From contig NZ_CP151275.1 in the NCBI RefSeq assembly GCF_038235435.1, forward strand, positions 5,107,881-5,171,880: a stretch of 64,000 nt of DNA, given 5' to 3'. The position numbers were made by a program, and so were the translations under genes. Under the pieces are notes generated by a model, which saw nothing but the letters and a program-made list of their open reading frames with translations, had not been told where the DNA came from and ran no database searches. Of the stretch, positions 51,801-59,868 are shown in pieces; position 1 is the first letter of the stretch; the number at the start of each line of letters is the position of its first letter. This DNA comes from Niveibacterium sp. SC-1 (GTDB taxonomy: Bacteria; Pseudomonadota; Gammaproteobacteria; Burkholderiales; Rhodocyclaceae).

Positions 51801-52039
51801 GCCTCACGGGCGGCCTCGCGCGCGAGGGCATCCTCCTGCAGCAGGTCCTTCTGCGCCTGCCAGGCCTGTACCACGCCGGCCATGGAGCATTCGTCGGTGA
51901 TCGCGAGCGCCCGATAGCCTTGGGCGCGTGCGGTGGCCATCAGCTCCAGCGGGCTGGACGCGCCGCGCAGGAAGCTGAAGTAGGTAAGGCAGTGCAGCTC
52001 GGCGTAGTCGGGCAAGGGGACATTTCTGCGGGCGCTCAT
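48842..52039 (-). CDS. dnaE2: Error-prone DNA polymerase DnaE2 (ImuC)
   Basis: The product is a 1065-residue C-family polymerase. The PHP domain starts YAELHCLTYFSFLRGASSP. The palm carries the catalytic PPDIDVDFEHERREEVI, with EGD-like acidic residues further on. A C-terminal OB-fold follows (VTCRQKPGSAKSVFVTLEDETG split around 49000-49110). It is shorter than replicative DnaE and lacks its tau-binding tail. It makes SOS mutations with ImuA and ImuB. I chose ATG 52039, which overlaps imuB as ATGA; 7 more codons are possible upstream. Confidence 0.94.
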   Translation of the reverse strand: MSARRNVPLPDYAELHCLTYFSFLRGASSPLELMATARAQGYRALAITDECSMAGVVQAWQAQKDLLQEDALAREAAREASGTFDEPGPMPRLIVGSEFRLECGLRLVALAQNRQGYGNLSALISLARRRAEKGEYRLTRGDLGSLPPAEVLPDCLVLWLPGEIRDDADARTQAAEGQWLKARLGERLWIGAELFCGPDDEARLAALEALGQACALPLVAAGDVHMHVRSRRALQDTVTAIRLRTTVFEAGAALYPNGERHLRKRLRLARLYPPELLAETVRVAERCGFDLGVLGYEYPDEIVPPGHTPASYLRQETETGLLQRYPDGVPQKVREGVEKELALIAEKRYEAFFLTVYDIVKFARGERILCQGRGSAANSTVCYALGITEVDPMRAHLLFERFISRERDEPPDIDVDFEHERREEVIQHIYAKYGRERAALAATVIRYRRKSALRDVGAALGFGEAQISALSQSLAWWDQPSELPDRLREIGFSLDSPRVQKWLALTDALCEAPRHLSQHVGGFVISRGPLARLVPIENAAMADRSVIQWDKDDLESLGLLKVDVLALGMLTVIRRALNWVSILRGRTFTMAEVPPKDSLTFDMICKADTVGVFQIESRAQMSMLPRLKPRKYYDLVVQVAIVRPGPIQGGMVHPFLAGHKAGKALRKISPEVDAVLERTFGVPIFQEQVMQLAVVAADFTPGEADELRRAMASWKKKGHLERFKDKLRAGMKRRGLAEFAEDLCRQIEGFGEYGFPESHAASFALLAYVSAWLKCHEPAAFLCALLNSQPMGFYQPAQLVQDARSHGVEVLPADVQHSRWENVLDCRRSGKPAVRLGLREIQGFNEAAAQRIVFARGEQPFRDEQDLAVRAHLNARELNCLVAADALQPLSGHRRQAAWQVSGLQIQGDLFDAAPAPEEALHFAPPTEGQSILADYANLGLSLRRHPLALLRPRLAAHRFVTARELHGALDRAPARTAGLVTCRQKPGSAKSVFVTLEDETGVVNVIVHPWLAERQRRELLSAQFMGVYGLLQVQEDGVMLVIAKRLLNLSPWIGSLQTTSRDFH

Positions 52040-53469
52040 GCGAACACCCCGTGCAGCCACCAGCCTTGCGCATCACGGTAGATCCACAGCCATTCCTCAT
52101 GCGCGGAGAGCGCGATGCAGTACTCGCGCCGCACATCGCCCAGCGCCGCTTCGCCGCTGTCCCACCAGCCGCTCTCCAGGATCTCGGCCCGCGTGAGCCG
52201 ACGCAGCGGGCCTTCATGGTGGGGCGCACCGTTGAGCTCGGGCAGGGCGCGGGGCGTGCGCAGCAGCCACAGGGGCCGTTGCGGCGCCGGGGCCGTGCGT
52301 GCATCGATGCCTTGCGCCACGCAGGCTGTCGCACGCTCCGGACGATGATCGGCCACGACCTGCAGGCCATGCACCGCGGTCTTGCCCAGGCGCGCGCGCA
52401 GGCGTTCCACCACCGGCGCCAGGGCCTGCGTGCTGCTCTGTGCGAAGAGCCCGAGCGTGCTGCCGGCCAAGGCGAGCGGTGCGTCGGCGATCAGGCGCAA
52501 TTCCACCACTGGCTCGCGCAGTTCGAGGCGCTCCAGGCGCTCGCGCAGCACCCGCTCCATGCGTTCGAGCTCGCGCGTGGGGCCGGCGAAGGCGAGCGTC
52601 AGCGCGCTGGGCTCGGCGTCCTCATGTTCCAGCTGCAGCACGCATTCGGCCACGCCGGCCGCGCGCACGGTGAGCCAGCCGGCAAGGCTGGCGAGGAGCC
52701 GTCGCGCGGCGAAGAACAGCATCGCCGCGTGGTCCACCCTGGCCGGCAGCTCCAGGCCTTGCGAGAAGTGTTCGGGGAAAGGGAATTCGCTGCGCAGGTC
52801 CGGTACCTCGCCGCGCGCCTGGGCGAGTTGCAGCGGCAGCAGGGGGCCGAAGCGTCGCGCCAGGCCGGCGGCGGGCAGCGCGCTGAGTTCGCCCAGGCTG
52901 CGCACACCCAGCGTGGCCAGCGTGCGCAGCTGTGCGACGTCCAGGCCCAGCACGGAGAGCGGCAAGGGCGCGAGCAGGTCGGCGAGCCGATCGGGACGCA
53001 GGCAGAAGCGCGCGGAAGCGGGCGCGCCGGCCGCCCCCTGCACCAGCCATTGCGCGGCCCGTGGCGTGGGCGCAGCGGCCATGGCGAGGCTGAAGCCCTG
53101 CGCCGCCACGCTTTCGCGGATGCGCTGGCAGAGCATGCGCAGATTGCCGAAGAGCCGCAGGCAACCGCCCACTTCCAGCAGCAGACCCTGCGGCGGGACG
53201 AGACTCACATGCGGGGTGAAGCCGCCAGCCCAGCAGGCCAGCCGCGCCAGGGCTTCGGTTTCGCGCGCCGGCTGGCGCTCGTGCACCCCGGTACCTGGGG
53301 CCAGGCTCAGCGCCGCGGCCAGGGGCAGGCCGCGGGTGAGCCCGGCGGCCTCGCCCGCGGCATTGCTGCACACCACGCGCTGCTGCTCGGCCACCAGGAC
53401 CGGCGCCTTATCCGGGGCGACGAGGACTTCCAGCGGTAGACGGGTGAAGGCCAGGGCGAGCCACAACAT
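52036..53469 (-). CDS. imuB: ImuB, catalytically inactive Y-family polymerase-like protein
   Basis: The product has 477 residues, in the DinB/UmuC-like fold. It opens MLWLALAFTRLPLEVL where active Y polymerases have the metal-binding Asp, and has LLLEVGGCLRLFG where they have a DE pair. Loss of these acids is the norm for ImuB. It is a scaffold that recruits DnaE2 to the sliding clamp at damage. It lies 6 bp after imuA and overlaps dnaE2 by 4 bp. Confidence 0.92.
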   Translation of the reverse strand: MLWLALAFTRLPLEVLVAPDKAPVLVAEQQRVVCSNAAGEAAGLTRGLPLAAALSLAPGTGVHERQPARETEALARLACWAGGFTPHVSLVPPQGLLLEVGGCLRLFGNLRMLCQRIRESVAAQGFSLAMAAAPTPRAAQWLVQGAAGAPASARFCLRPDRLADLLAPLPLSVLGLDVAQLRTLATLGVRSLGELSALPAAGLARRFGPLLPLQLAQARGEVPDLRSEFPFPEHFSQGLELPARVDHAAMLFFAARRLLASLAGWLTVRAAGVAECVLQLEHEDAEPSALTLAFAGPTRELERMERVLRERLERLELREPVVELRLIADAPLALAGSTLGLFAQSSTQALAPVVERLRARLGKTAVHGLQVVADHRPERATACVAQGIDARTAPAPQRPLWLLRTPRALPELNGAPHHEGPLRRLTRAEILESGWWDSGEAALGDVRREYCIALSAHEEWLWIYRDAQGWWLHGVFA

Positions 53470-53475
53470 GAGCGC

Positions 53476-54234
53476 TCACCGCGGACCAGAAACGGAATGC
53501 AGGCGTACGCGGGCTGCCTGACGCGCGGGCGGCGCGGAGCGTGCCGGACTGCTTTGCAGCACGGGTGGCGCCGCGACAGCTGTCTTTTCCTGCACGCGCG
53601 CCCAGGGAATCGGCCGCTCCACCGCCAGCGCGAGCGTGCGATCGCAGGGGGCGCCGCGGCGCTTGAGGATGCGCAGCGCGAGGCTGTCGCGTCCGCTCGC
53701 GAGCATCAGCCGCAGCGGCGCCGGCGAGGCCTGTACCGCACAGGCCGGATCGCGGAGCAGGAAAGCGAGGCTGCGGCTGCCCTGGGCGGCGAGTTGCAGG
53801 CGCCGCAGGGACTTGTGGTCGACGTCCGGCAGCCAGGCCAGTACCGCGCTCAGGGCCGCGCTGCCGAGCAGCAGTTCCAGGCTCCAGGCCACGTCCTTGC
53901 CTTCCGCTTCCACCACCAGGAGGCGCGAAAGCGGCAACTGCGCCGCCCAGGCCGGCGCATGCAGGGCGCCCGGTGGCGCCACCACGGCGACCGGGGCTTC
54001 GTCCGCGCCGTGGCGCAGGGCCGGCAGCAGCAGCGAGAGCTCGCCCACGCCCTGCCGTGCGCTCAGGAGTTCGGTCAGCGTGCCGCGCGGCCAGCCACCA
54101 CCAGGCAGTTCCGCATCCAGCGGCGCGAAACCGGTCGCCACGCCCTCGCCCGCTTCATGGGCGAGCCCATTCCCGCGCCAGACGTCGGAGCGCTGGAGTA
54201 AGGATTCCAGGGAAAGCACTGCAGGGGCGGCCAT
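53476..54234 (-). CDS. imuA: ImuA, RecA-like accessory protein
   Basis: The product is a 252-residue RecA/SulA-like protein. FAPLDAELPGGGWPRGTLTELL and VAVVAPPGALHAPAWA follow the ImuA pattern; the P-loop is degenerate. The C-terminal ~50 residues are Pro/Ala/Arg-rich and disordered. It is the first gene of imuA-imuB-dnaE2 and is needed for induced mutagenesis. A LexA box lies 53 bp upstream of the start. Confidence 0.92.
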   Translation of the reverse strand: MAAPAVLSLESLLQRSDVWRGNGLAHEAGEGVATGFAPLDAELPGGGWPRGTLTELLSARQGVGELSLLLPALRHGADEAPVAVVAPPGALHAPAWAAQLPLSRLLVVEAEGKDVAWSLELLLGSAALSAVLAWLPDVDHKSLRRLQLAAQGSRSLAFLLRDPACAVQASPAPLRLMLASGRDSLALRILKRRGAPCDRTLALAVERPIPWARVQEKTAVAAPPVLQSSPARSAPPARQAARVRLHSVSGPR

Positions 54235-54286
54235 GGGAAGCAGGGATGCGGCGGGAGGTTCACCGGTGTCGAAAGAGATACGATAA

Positions 54287-54302
54287 CTGTATGTGTATAC
54301 AG
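54287..54302. promoter_or_regulatory. LexA-binding SOS box controlling imuA-imuB-dnaE2
   Basis: CTGTATGTGTATACAG matches CTGT-N8-ACAG exactly, the standard LexA box of proteobacteria. It lies upstream of imuA and also overlaps the start of the small plus-strand reading frame at 54293. Confidence 0.92.
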
Positions 54303-54535
54303 TATTCTACGCGTTTCTGACCGACGAGTTCAGCCTGCTACGCATCGAGCAGGCCGCCCGGATCGAACCCGGCTTGCTGCCCAGGCCCGCGATCATGCTG
54401 AACATGGGCGATGCATGCCGGGTGGACGTCAGTGGCGCGGAGAAGTCGCTCGGTCGCGGCGAGAGTCTCCTGCTTGCGGCCGGTGCCGACGTGCAGATCC
54501 AGGGCAGCCAGCTCGATCTGTTTCTCGCGGCCTGA
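54293..54535 (+). pseudogene. Possible remnant of a mannose-6-phosphate isomerase (ManA C-terminal cupin)
   Basis: An 80-residue frame, EFSLLRIEQAARI...PAIMLNMGD...GRGESLLLAAGADVQIQG, resembles the C-terminal jelly-roll of type I ManA. The rest of that enzyme is absent: an in-frame TAA sits at 54284-54286, and imuA follows on the other strand. The only starts are a GTG inside the SOS box (54293) and an ATG at 54395. It may be a truncated gene left when the imu cassette arrived or rearranged, or simply a small unrelated protein. Confidence 0.35.
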
Positions 54536-54781
54536 CGCGTCCGCGCGCGCCCTCCGGAAGGGCGCGTCCGGCGACAACTCCGAAGCGCAGCCGTCCCTTT
54601 TTCAATCGCGTGATCGGCCGCCACGAGCGGGCCACGATGCGACGCCGCCGGACGCGGCGGCGTCCGCGCGTGGGAAAGCGCCGTCGCGCGATCCGCGCCG
54701 TGGCCGACATCCTCCTGCACGCTTCCCGCGCAAGCTCGCAGCCATTGCCGCAGTTCGAGCGGCCTGCTTGCGAGTGCGACC
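54536..54781. other. Gene-free gap with one hairpin
   Basis: This 246-bp GC-rich gap has a perfect 8-bp hairpin (CGCGCCCT with AGGGCGCG, 54546-54566) directly after the small ManA-like frame and no T-run. I see no gene or recognisable promoter in the remainder. Confidence 0.5.
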
Positions 54782-55375
54782 ATGACTTCACAGACCCTTG
54801 GCAACACATCCCCGACGGGCGCACATCGCAACTCGCCACGACGCAAGCCCAAAAGCCGGCCGGAGATGACCGAGGCCTTGCAGAGGCCGCCCTCCGATCT
54901 CGCCAACACCTTGCTGCACGACCTCAGCGGCCCGCCCTCGCGCTTCCTGCGGGCCTCGCAGAAGTTGTCGGACTGGTCCGGACGCTCGACGACCTTCGCC
55001 CTTGCCTGCGCGCTGGTGTTGCTCTGGGTGGTCACAGGACCACTCTTCCACTACAGCGACACCTGGCAGCTGGTCATCAACACCTCGACCACCATCATCA
55101 CCTTCCTGATGGTCTTCCTGCTCCAGGCCACACAGAACCGTGATACCCGGGCGCTACAGATCAAGCTCGACGAACTGATCCGCGCGACCTCCGGCGCACA
55201 TAACGCCTTGCTGAGTCTCGAAGACCTGGGCGAGGCCGAACTCGCGGTATTCCAGAAGCGCTACGCCGAACTCGCGGAACGCGCGAAGAAGGCGCTCGAC
55301 GAAGGCCTGCAAGATACGGATGCCCCGCCACTGGAGTCCACCGCGAAGGCCGGGGCGACAACGCCTTCAACCTAG
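54782..55375 (+). CDS. Low-affinity iron permease-family membrane protein
   Basis: The product has 197 residues. Two transmembrane helices (about 70-90 and 97-118) are followed by the family-typical stretch NTSTTIITFLMVFLLQ, ATQNRDTRALQIKLDEL and LIRATSGAHNALLSLEDL. Bacterial members are small proteins named after the fungal iron permease; transport has rarely been shown. The first ~28 residues are basic and low-complexity, and an ATG at 54866 (MTEALQ) is an alternative start. It is monocistronic as far as can be seen. Confidence 0.72.
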   Translation: MTSQTLGNTSPTGAHRNSPRRKPKSRPEMTEALQRPPSDLANTLLHDLSGPPSRFLRASQKLSDWSGRSTTFALACALVLLWVVTGPLFHYSDTWQLVINTSTTIITFLMVFLLQATQNRDTRALQIKLDELIRATSGAHNALLSLEDLGEAELAVFQKRYAELAERAKKALDEGLQDTDAPPLESTAKAGATTPST

Positions 55376-56091
55376 GCGTTGCCAAAGTCATATTGTCGCT
55401 GCGCGTATGCTTGGATCCGACAGGCGAATAGGCATTGCGCATCGTCCATCCGCGACGGCGCGCGACGACGTACCGCATGGCGTCAGGAATGGGATGGACA
55501 CACGATCCGCAGCATCTTCTGTGCCCGCGCATGTTGTCCGATAGATGTGCCGAGTGTCCGCGCAAAAAATGCAATATGAATATGCGCGATCATCGCGATT
55601 CGCCGCTGCGAGGTTCCAGAAAAGGCTCGGCGGCGGTGTCTCTGGGATCCAGCCCGCGAAGATCGGGCGCTCCCCGGACAAAAACTCCCACCGTCGCTGC
55701 ATCCTCGACGAGACACGCTGCTCGGCGCGCCAGTCGGAATTGGCCGGCAGTCCGCTCAATACGACCTACTCAAATATGCGAAATGAATTGTCGATACACC
55801 GTGAAAACACGGCAGCGTCGCGTCGTCCTCAAAGGCAGTCGATCCCCCACGGCCTCAGATCGGGTGACATGCCATGTGGATAACCAGGATTCGTGCGACG
55901 CGAGACCTCGCCGGAAATCCATCCCCCGACGAAGATCGCGTGTATGGTCGTGCTCCGAAGCAGAGTCTCCCCGCGTCATCGGCGCAATTGACTGCCGTGA
56001 CTGCGAATTGCCATTCCGCGAATGCAGGAGAATGCGAAGCTGTGTCAGCAGCGGTGGATTGGGTATTCGGAAATTTCACAAAGCTGACGCA
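55376..56091. other. Gene-poor, lower-GC stretch
   Basis: About 716 bp with visibly lower G+C (near 50-55% around 55740-55900) than the flanking genes. Reading frames exist on both strands (for example 55435-56103 plus) but are Arg/Ser-rich, with neither homology I recognise nor good ribosome-binding sites. It may be degraded or imported DNA, or a long regulatory region of the glucosidase operon. Confidence 0.5.
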
Positions 56092-56119
56092 TTGACACCC
56101 TAAAAATCCCGGTGATAAA
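56092..56119 (+). promoter_or_regulatory. Sigma-70 promoter of the beta-glucoside operon
   Basis: TTGACA (56092-56097) is a perfect -35. GATAAA (56114-56119) follows 16 bp later as a 4-of-6 -10. The predicted start of transcription, near 56126, falls just before the palindromic operator. Confidence 0.65.
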
Positions 56120-56132
56120 GTCCGCCGCGCTG

Positions 56133-56148
56133 GTGGAACCGGTTCCAC
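56133..56148. promoter_or_regulatory. LacI/GalR-type operator of the beta-glucoside operon
   Basis: GTGGAACCGGTTCCAC is a perfect 16-bp palindrome with the central CG typical of LacI-family operators. It lies just downstream of the predicted transcription start and 55 bp before the glucosidase gene. The likely binder is the LacI-family regulator at 61939. Confidence 0.8.
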
Positions 56149-56202
56149 TTCGCGTCAGACGAAGAGAAAACCGGGAACAAAAGAACAAGGGATGCGGAGG
56201 AG

Positions 56203-57588
56203 ATGCAGGAGATGGACCTCGCTCGACAAGCGCCTGTCGAAGGGCTGGCGCCGGACGCGGATTCGGGTTTCTGGCGGCGGGACTTCCTGCTTGGGGCTGC
56301 AACCGCGGCCTATCAGATCGAAGGCGCAGTGCACGAGGATGGCCGGATCCCGTCCATCTGGGACAGCTTCTCGCATACCCCGGGCAAGGTCCTCAACGCC
56401 GACACCGGCGACGTCGCCTGCGACCACTACCATCGCTGGGAAGCCGACTTCGAGCTCCTGAGCGAACTCGGTGTCGACGCTTACCGCCTCTCCATCGCCT
56501 GGCCGCGCGTGATGGACGAGAAGGGCCGGCCCAATCCCAAAGGCCTGGACTTCTACAAGCGCCTGCTTGATCGCCTGGCCGGAAAAGGCCTGCAGCGCTT
56601 CGTCACGCTCTACCACTGGGATCTCCCGCAATACATCGAGGACCGCGGTGGCTGGCTCAATCGCGACTGCGCCTATCGCTTCGCCGAGTACGCCGAGCTG
56701 ATGAGCCGCGAACTCGGTGGCCGCGTCACCGCCTGGACCACGCTCAACGAGCCCTGGTGTTCGGCCGCGCTGGGTTACGGCCTGGGCATGCATGCGCCGG
56801 GCAAGCGCGACTGGCACCTGGCACTGCAAGCCATGCACCACCTGCTGATGGGCCACGGCCTCGCGATCCAGGCCATGCGCCCGCACGATCCGGCCGCCAA
56901 GTACGGCATTGTTGCCAACGTCGGCCGCGGCACGCCCAACAGCGATTCGCCGGCCGACCGCCGCGCTGCCGAGCTCTTCGAAGCGCAGCACAACGCCTGG
57001 GTGCTGGATCCGCTGCTCAAGGCCCGCTACCCGGAAGCGCTCGCCGAACTGCTGCCCGGCGCGCGTCCGCTGGTGCTGGAAGGCGACCTCGCCACCATCG
57101 CCACGCCCATGGATTACCTGGGCATCAACTACTACTTCCGCACCAACGTCGAGAGCGACGGCGCACACGGCTTCCGTGAAGTGCCCTTGCCCGACGTGGA
57201 GCGCACGCAGATGGGCTGGGAAGTGCACCCCGACGGGCTGCGCGACCTGCTGATCGGCTTTGCGCGGGACTACGCGAACCTGCCCCCGATCTACATCACC
57301 GAGAACGGCATGGCCTCGGATGACAAGGTGGTGGACGGTGTGGTCGACGACGCCCAGCGCATCCGTTTCCTGCGCCGTCACTTCAATGCTGTCAGCGCGG
57401 CGATGAAGGCCGGCGTTGACGTACGTGGCTACTTTGTCTGGTCGCTGATGGACAACTTCGAATGGGCCTACGGTTATGAACGCCGGTTCGGGCTCTTTCA
57501 TGTCGATTACGCGACCCAGACACGTACCGCCAAGAACAGTGCCAAGGCACTCAAGGCGTTTATCGCCGAACGCCGCGAGCGCTCTTGA
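56203..57588 (+). CDS. GH1 beta-glucosidase
   Basis: The product has 461 residues, the usual GH1 length. FLLGAATAAYQIEGA near the N-terminus, acid/base E183 in TLNEPW and nucleophile E367 in YITENGM are all present, and the end WSLMDNFEWAYGYERRFGLFHVDY is typical. There is no signal peptide, so it hydrolyses imported beta-glucosides (such as cellobiose) in the cytoplasm. Start choice is between ATG 56203 and ATG 56212; GGAGG at 56196-56200 is better spaced for the latter. It is the first gene of the sugar operon. Confidence 0.92.
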   Translation: MQEMDLARQAPVEGLAPDADSGFWRRDFLLGAATAAYQIEGAVHEDGRIPSIWDSFSHTPGKVLNADTGDVACDHYHRWEADFELLSELGVDAYRLSIAWPRVMDEKGRPNPKGLDFYKRLLDRLAGKGLQRFVTLYHWDLPQYIEDRGGWLNRDCAYRFAEYAELMSRELGGRVTAWTTLNEPWCSAALGYGLGMHAPGKRDWHLALQAMHHLLMGHGLAIQAMRPHDPAAKYGIVANVGRGTPNSDSPADRRAAELFEAQHNAWVLDPLLKARYPEALAELLPGARPLVLEGDLATIATPMDYLGINYYFRTNVESDGAHGFREVPLPDVERTQMGWEVHPDGLRDLLIGFARDYANLPPIYITENGMASDDKVVDGVVDDAQRIRFLRRHFNAVSAAMKAGVDVRGYFVWSLMDNFEWAYGYERRFGLFHVDYATQTRTAKNSAKALKAFIAERRERS

Positions 57589-57612
57589 CACCGATGTAGT
57601 TCGATTTCACCC

Positions 57613-57630
57613 TGAGGCAGCTTTGCCTCA
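57613..57630 (+). repeat. Small hairpin between glucosidase and binding-protein genes
   Basis: TGAGGCA and TGCCTCA pair around GCTT, 24 bp after the glucosidase stop, with no T-run after it. It may stabilise or partly terminate the transcript. Confidence 0.4.
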
Positions 57631-57672
57631 AACACTAAAAAGGGCTTCCGGCCCGCTCTGAGGAGACAAACC

Positions 57673-58905
57673 ATGTTCAAGACCAAGACCACCGTGGCGG
57701 CGCTGATGCTCGCTCTCGGCGCCATGAATGCACAGGCCGCCCCCGTCAAGGCGGAAGTGATCCACTGGTGGACCTCCGGCGGCGAGTCGGCTGCCATCAA
57801 GGAATTCGCCAAGTCGTACAACGCCGCTGGCGGTCAGTGGGTGGATAGCGCCGTGGCCGGTGGTGAACAAGCCCGTGCTGCTGCGATCAACCGCATCGTC
57901 GGTGGCAACCCGCCCGCCGCTGCACAGTTCAACACCTCGCAGCAATTCCACGACGTCATCGAAGAAGGCCTGCTGAACAACGTCGACGAAGTCGCCGCCA
58001 AGGAAAAGTGGGAACAGATCCTGCCCGCCCCGGTGCTGAGCGCCATCAAGGTGCGCGGCCACTTCTACGCCGCCCCGGTGAACATCCACATGCCGGCCTG
58101 GTTCTGGTACTCCAAGGCTGCCTTCGCCAAGGCCGGCCTGAAGGATGACCCGAAGACCCCGGAAGAGTTCTTCGCCGCGCTGGACAAGCTCAAGGCCGCC
58201 GGTATCACCCCGCTGGCACTGGGTGGCCAGGGCTGGCAGGAAAAGATCACCTTCGACGCCTGGCTCTCGCAAGCCGGCGGCAAGGATCTGTTCCTGAAGG
58301 TCTACCGCGACAAGGACGTTGCCACCGTGAACTCGGCCGCGTTCAAGAAGGTCCTGACCGACTTCAAGCGCCTCAAGGGCTACGTTGATGCCGGCTCCCC
58401 GGGCCGCAACTGGAACGACGCCACCGCGATGGTCATCACCGGCAAGGCCGGCGTGCAGATCATGGGTGACTGGGCCAAGGGCGAATTCGGTGCCGCCAAC
58501 CAGGTCGCTGGCAAGGACTTCGGCTGCTTCCCCGGCTTCGGTCCCAAGTCCCCGTACATCGTGGCCGGTGACGTGTTCGTGTTCCCGAAGACCGACAACG
58601 CCGACATCGTGAAGGCCCAGAAGCTGCTGGCTACGGTCATGACCTCGCCCTCGGCGCAAGTTGCGTTCAACAACAAGAAGGGTTCGATCCCGATCCGCAC
58701 CGACGTGGCCATGGGCGACCTGGACATGTGTGCGAAGCAGGGCGTGGAGATCATGAAGGACAAGTCCCGTCAGGTCCCCAACCCGGAAATGCTCGTTGCT
58801 CCTGACATGAACGGCGCGCTCCAGGACATCGTGTCCAAGTTCTGGAACACCAACATGTCGGTGGACGACGCACAGAAGGCCTTCGCAGCCGCGATCAAGG
58901 GCTGA
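57673..58905 (+). CDS. Sugar ABC transporter substrate-binding protein
   Basis: The product is a 410-residue family-1 solute-binding protein with a Sec signal peptide ending AMNAQA. The mature N-terminus AEVIHWWTSGGESAAI resembles the glucose-binding GtsA type. Its codon use is strongly biased to C/G third bases, fitting high expression. Together with the GH1 enzyme the substrate is probably a beta-glucoside or glucose. A strong ribosome-binding site, GAGGAGA, precedes the ATG. Confidence 0.9.
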   Translation: MFKTKTTVAALMLALGAMNAQAAPVKAEVIHWWTSGGESAAIKEFAKSYNAAGGQWVDSAVAGGEQARAAAINRIVGGNPPAAAQFNTSQQFHDVIEEGLLNNVDEVAAKEKWEQILPAPVLSAIKVRGHFYAAPVNIHMPAWFWYSKAAFAKAGLKDDPKTPEEFFAALDKLKAAGITPLALGGQGWQEKITFDAWLSQAGGKDLFLKVYRDKDVATVNSAAFKKVLTDFKRLKGYVDAGSPGRNWNDATAMVITGKAGVQIMGDWAKGEFGAANQVAGKDFGCFPGFGPKSPYIVAGDVFVFPKTDNADIVKAQKLLATVMTSPSAQVAFNNKKGSIPIRTDVAMGDLDMCAKQGVEIMKDKSRQVPNPEMLVAPDMNGALQDIVSKFWNTNMSVDDAQKAFAAAIKG

Positions 58906-58913
58906 TAGCACAT

Positions 58914-58963
58914 AGCCGCGCCGGCGAAACGGGGAAGTCCCCTCCCCGTCCGCCGGCGCGGCT
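58914..58963 (+). repeat. Large compound hairpin between binding-protein and permease genes
   Basis: A 13-bp perfect stem (AGCCGCGCCGGCG with CGCCGGCGCGGCT) encloses a second 7-bp stem (ACGGGGA with TCCCCGT). Only a short GTTTC follows. Such structures after binding-protein genes typically protect the upstream message and reduce read-through into the permease genes. Confidence 0.8.
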
Positions 58964-58980
58964 GTTTCAGGAATTCCCCC

Positions 58981-59865
58981 ATGTCCAAAAGCAAGCGCGG
59001 CCTGCGCCAGGGCTTCACGATCTATACGGCTTTGATCCCGATGCTGTTCACGGTGATCTTTGCCTACATCGGGACCGTGATCTGGTCGGTCAAGATTTCC
59101 CTCACCGCTTCACGCACCTTCCCCTCCGACAAGTTCGTCGGACTGGCGCAATACGTGCGCCTGTTCGAGAACGAACGCTGGCAGGTCTCGGTGGAGCATC
59201 TGGTGCTCTTCGGCCTGCTCTTCATTACCGCCTGTCTGGCAATCGGTTTTCTCCTCGCGGTCTTCATCGACCAGAACGTGCGGGGCGAAGGCCTGCTGCG
59301 CGCGATCTTCCTCTATCCCTTCGCCATGTCCTTCGTGGCGACCGGCCTGGTCTGGCAGTGGATGCTCAATCCCAGCCTGGGCCTGCAGGAAGTGATCCGC
59401 CGCCTCGGTTTCCCTGACTTCACCTTCGACTGGATCGTGAGCCAGGACAAGGTGATGTACACCATCGTGATCGCCGCCGTATGGCAGGCATCCGGCCTTG
59501 TCATGGCCCTGCTGCTCGCCGGCCTGCGCGGTGTCGACGAAGAGATCTGGAAGGCCGCGCGCATCGACGGCATCCCGCGCTGGCGCGTGTATCTGTCCAT
59601 CGTCGTGCCGATGCTCAAGCCCTCCTTCGCCACCGCCTTCGTGCTGCTGTGGGTCTCGGTCATCAAGCTCTACGACGTGGTCGTGTCGATGACCCAGGGC
59701 GGCCCGGGCGATGCGTCCGAAGTGCCGGCGAAGTTCATCATGGATCACCTCTTCGGTCGCGCCAACATCGGCCTCGCCTCGGCGGGCTCGATCGTAATGC
59801 TGCTCTCCGTGCTCGTGCTCCTCGCACCCTTCATGTATGCGCGCAGTCGCGCCAAAGGAGCGTAA
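58981..59865 (+). CDS. Sugar ABC transporter permease 1 (MalF/UgpA-type)
   Basis: The product has 294 residues with six predicted transmembrane helices. The EAA loop for ATPase contact is EEIWKAARIDGIPRWRVYLSIVVPML. Its position and hydrophobic pattern fit the first permease of carbohydrate uptake transporters (CUT1). It pairs with the permease at 59869, 3 bp downstream. Confidence 0.9.
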   Translation: MSKSKRGLRQGFTIYTALIPMLFTVIFAYIGTVIWSVKISLTASRTFPSDKFVGLAQYVRLFENERWQVSVEHLVLFGLLFITACLAIGFLLAVFIDQNVRGEGLLRAIFLYPFAMSFVATGLVWQWMLNPSLGLQEVIRRLGFPDFTFDWIVSQDKVMYTIVIAAVWQASGLVMALLLAGLRGVDEEIWKAARIDGIPRWRVYLSIVVPMLKPSFATAFVLLWVSVIKLYDVVVSMTQGGPGDASEVPAKFIMDHLFGRANIGLASAGSIVMLLSVLVLLAPFMYARSRAKGA

Positions 59866-59868
59866 CTA

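Noticed and set aside
55435..56103. 222-codon frame in the gene-poor stretch
   Set aside because: Arg/Ser/Cys-rich, no recognised family, no ribosome-binding site, and it runs into the glucosidase promoter.
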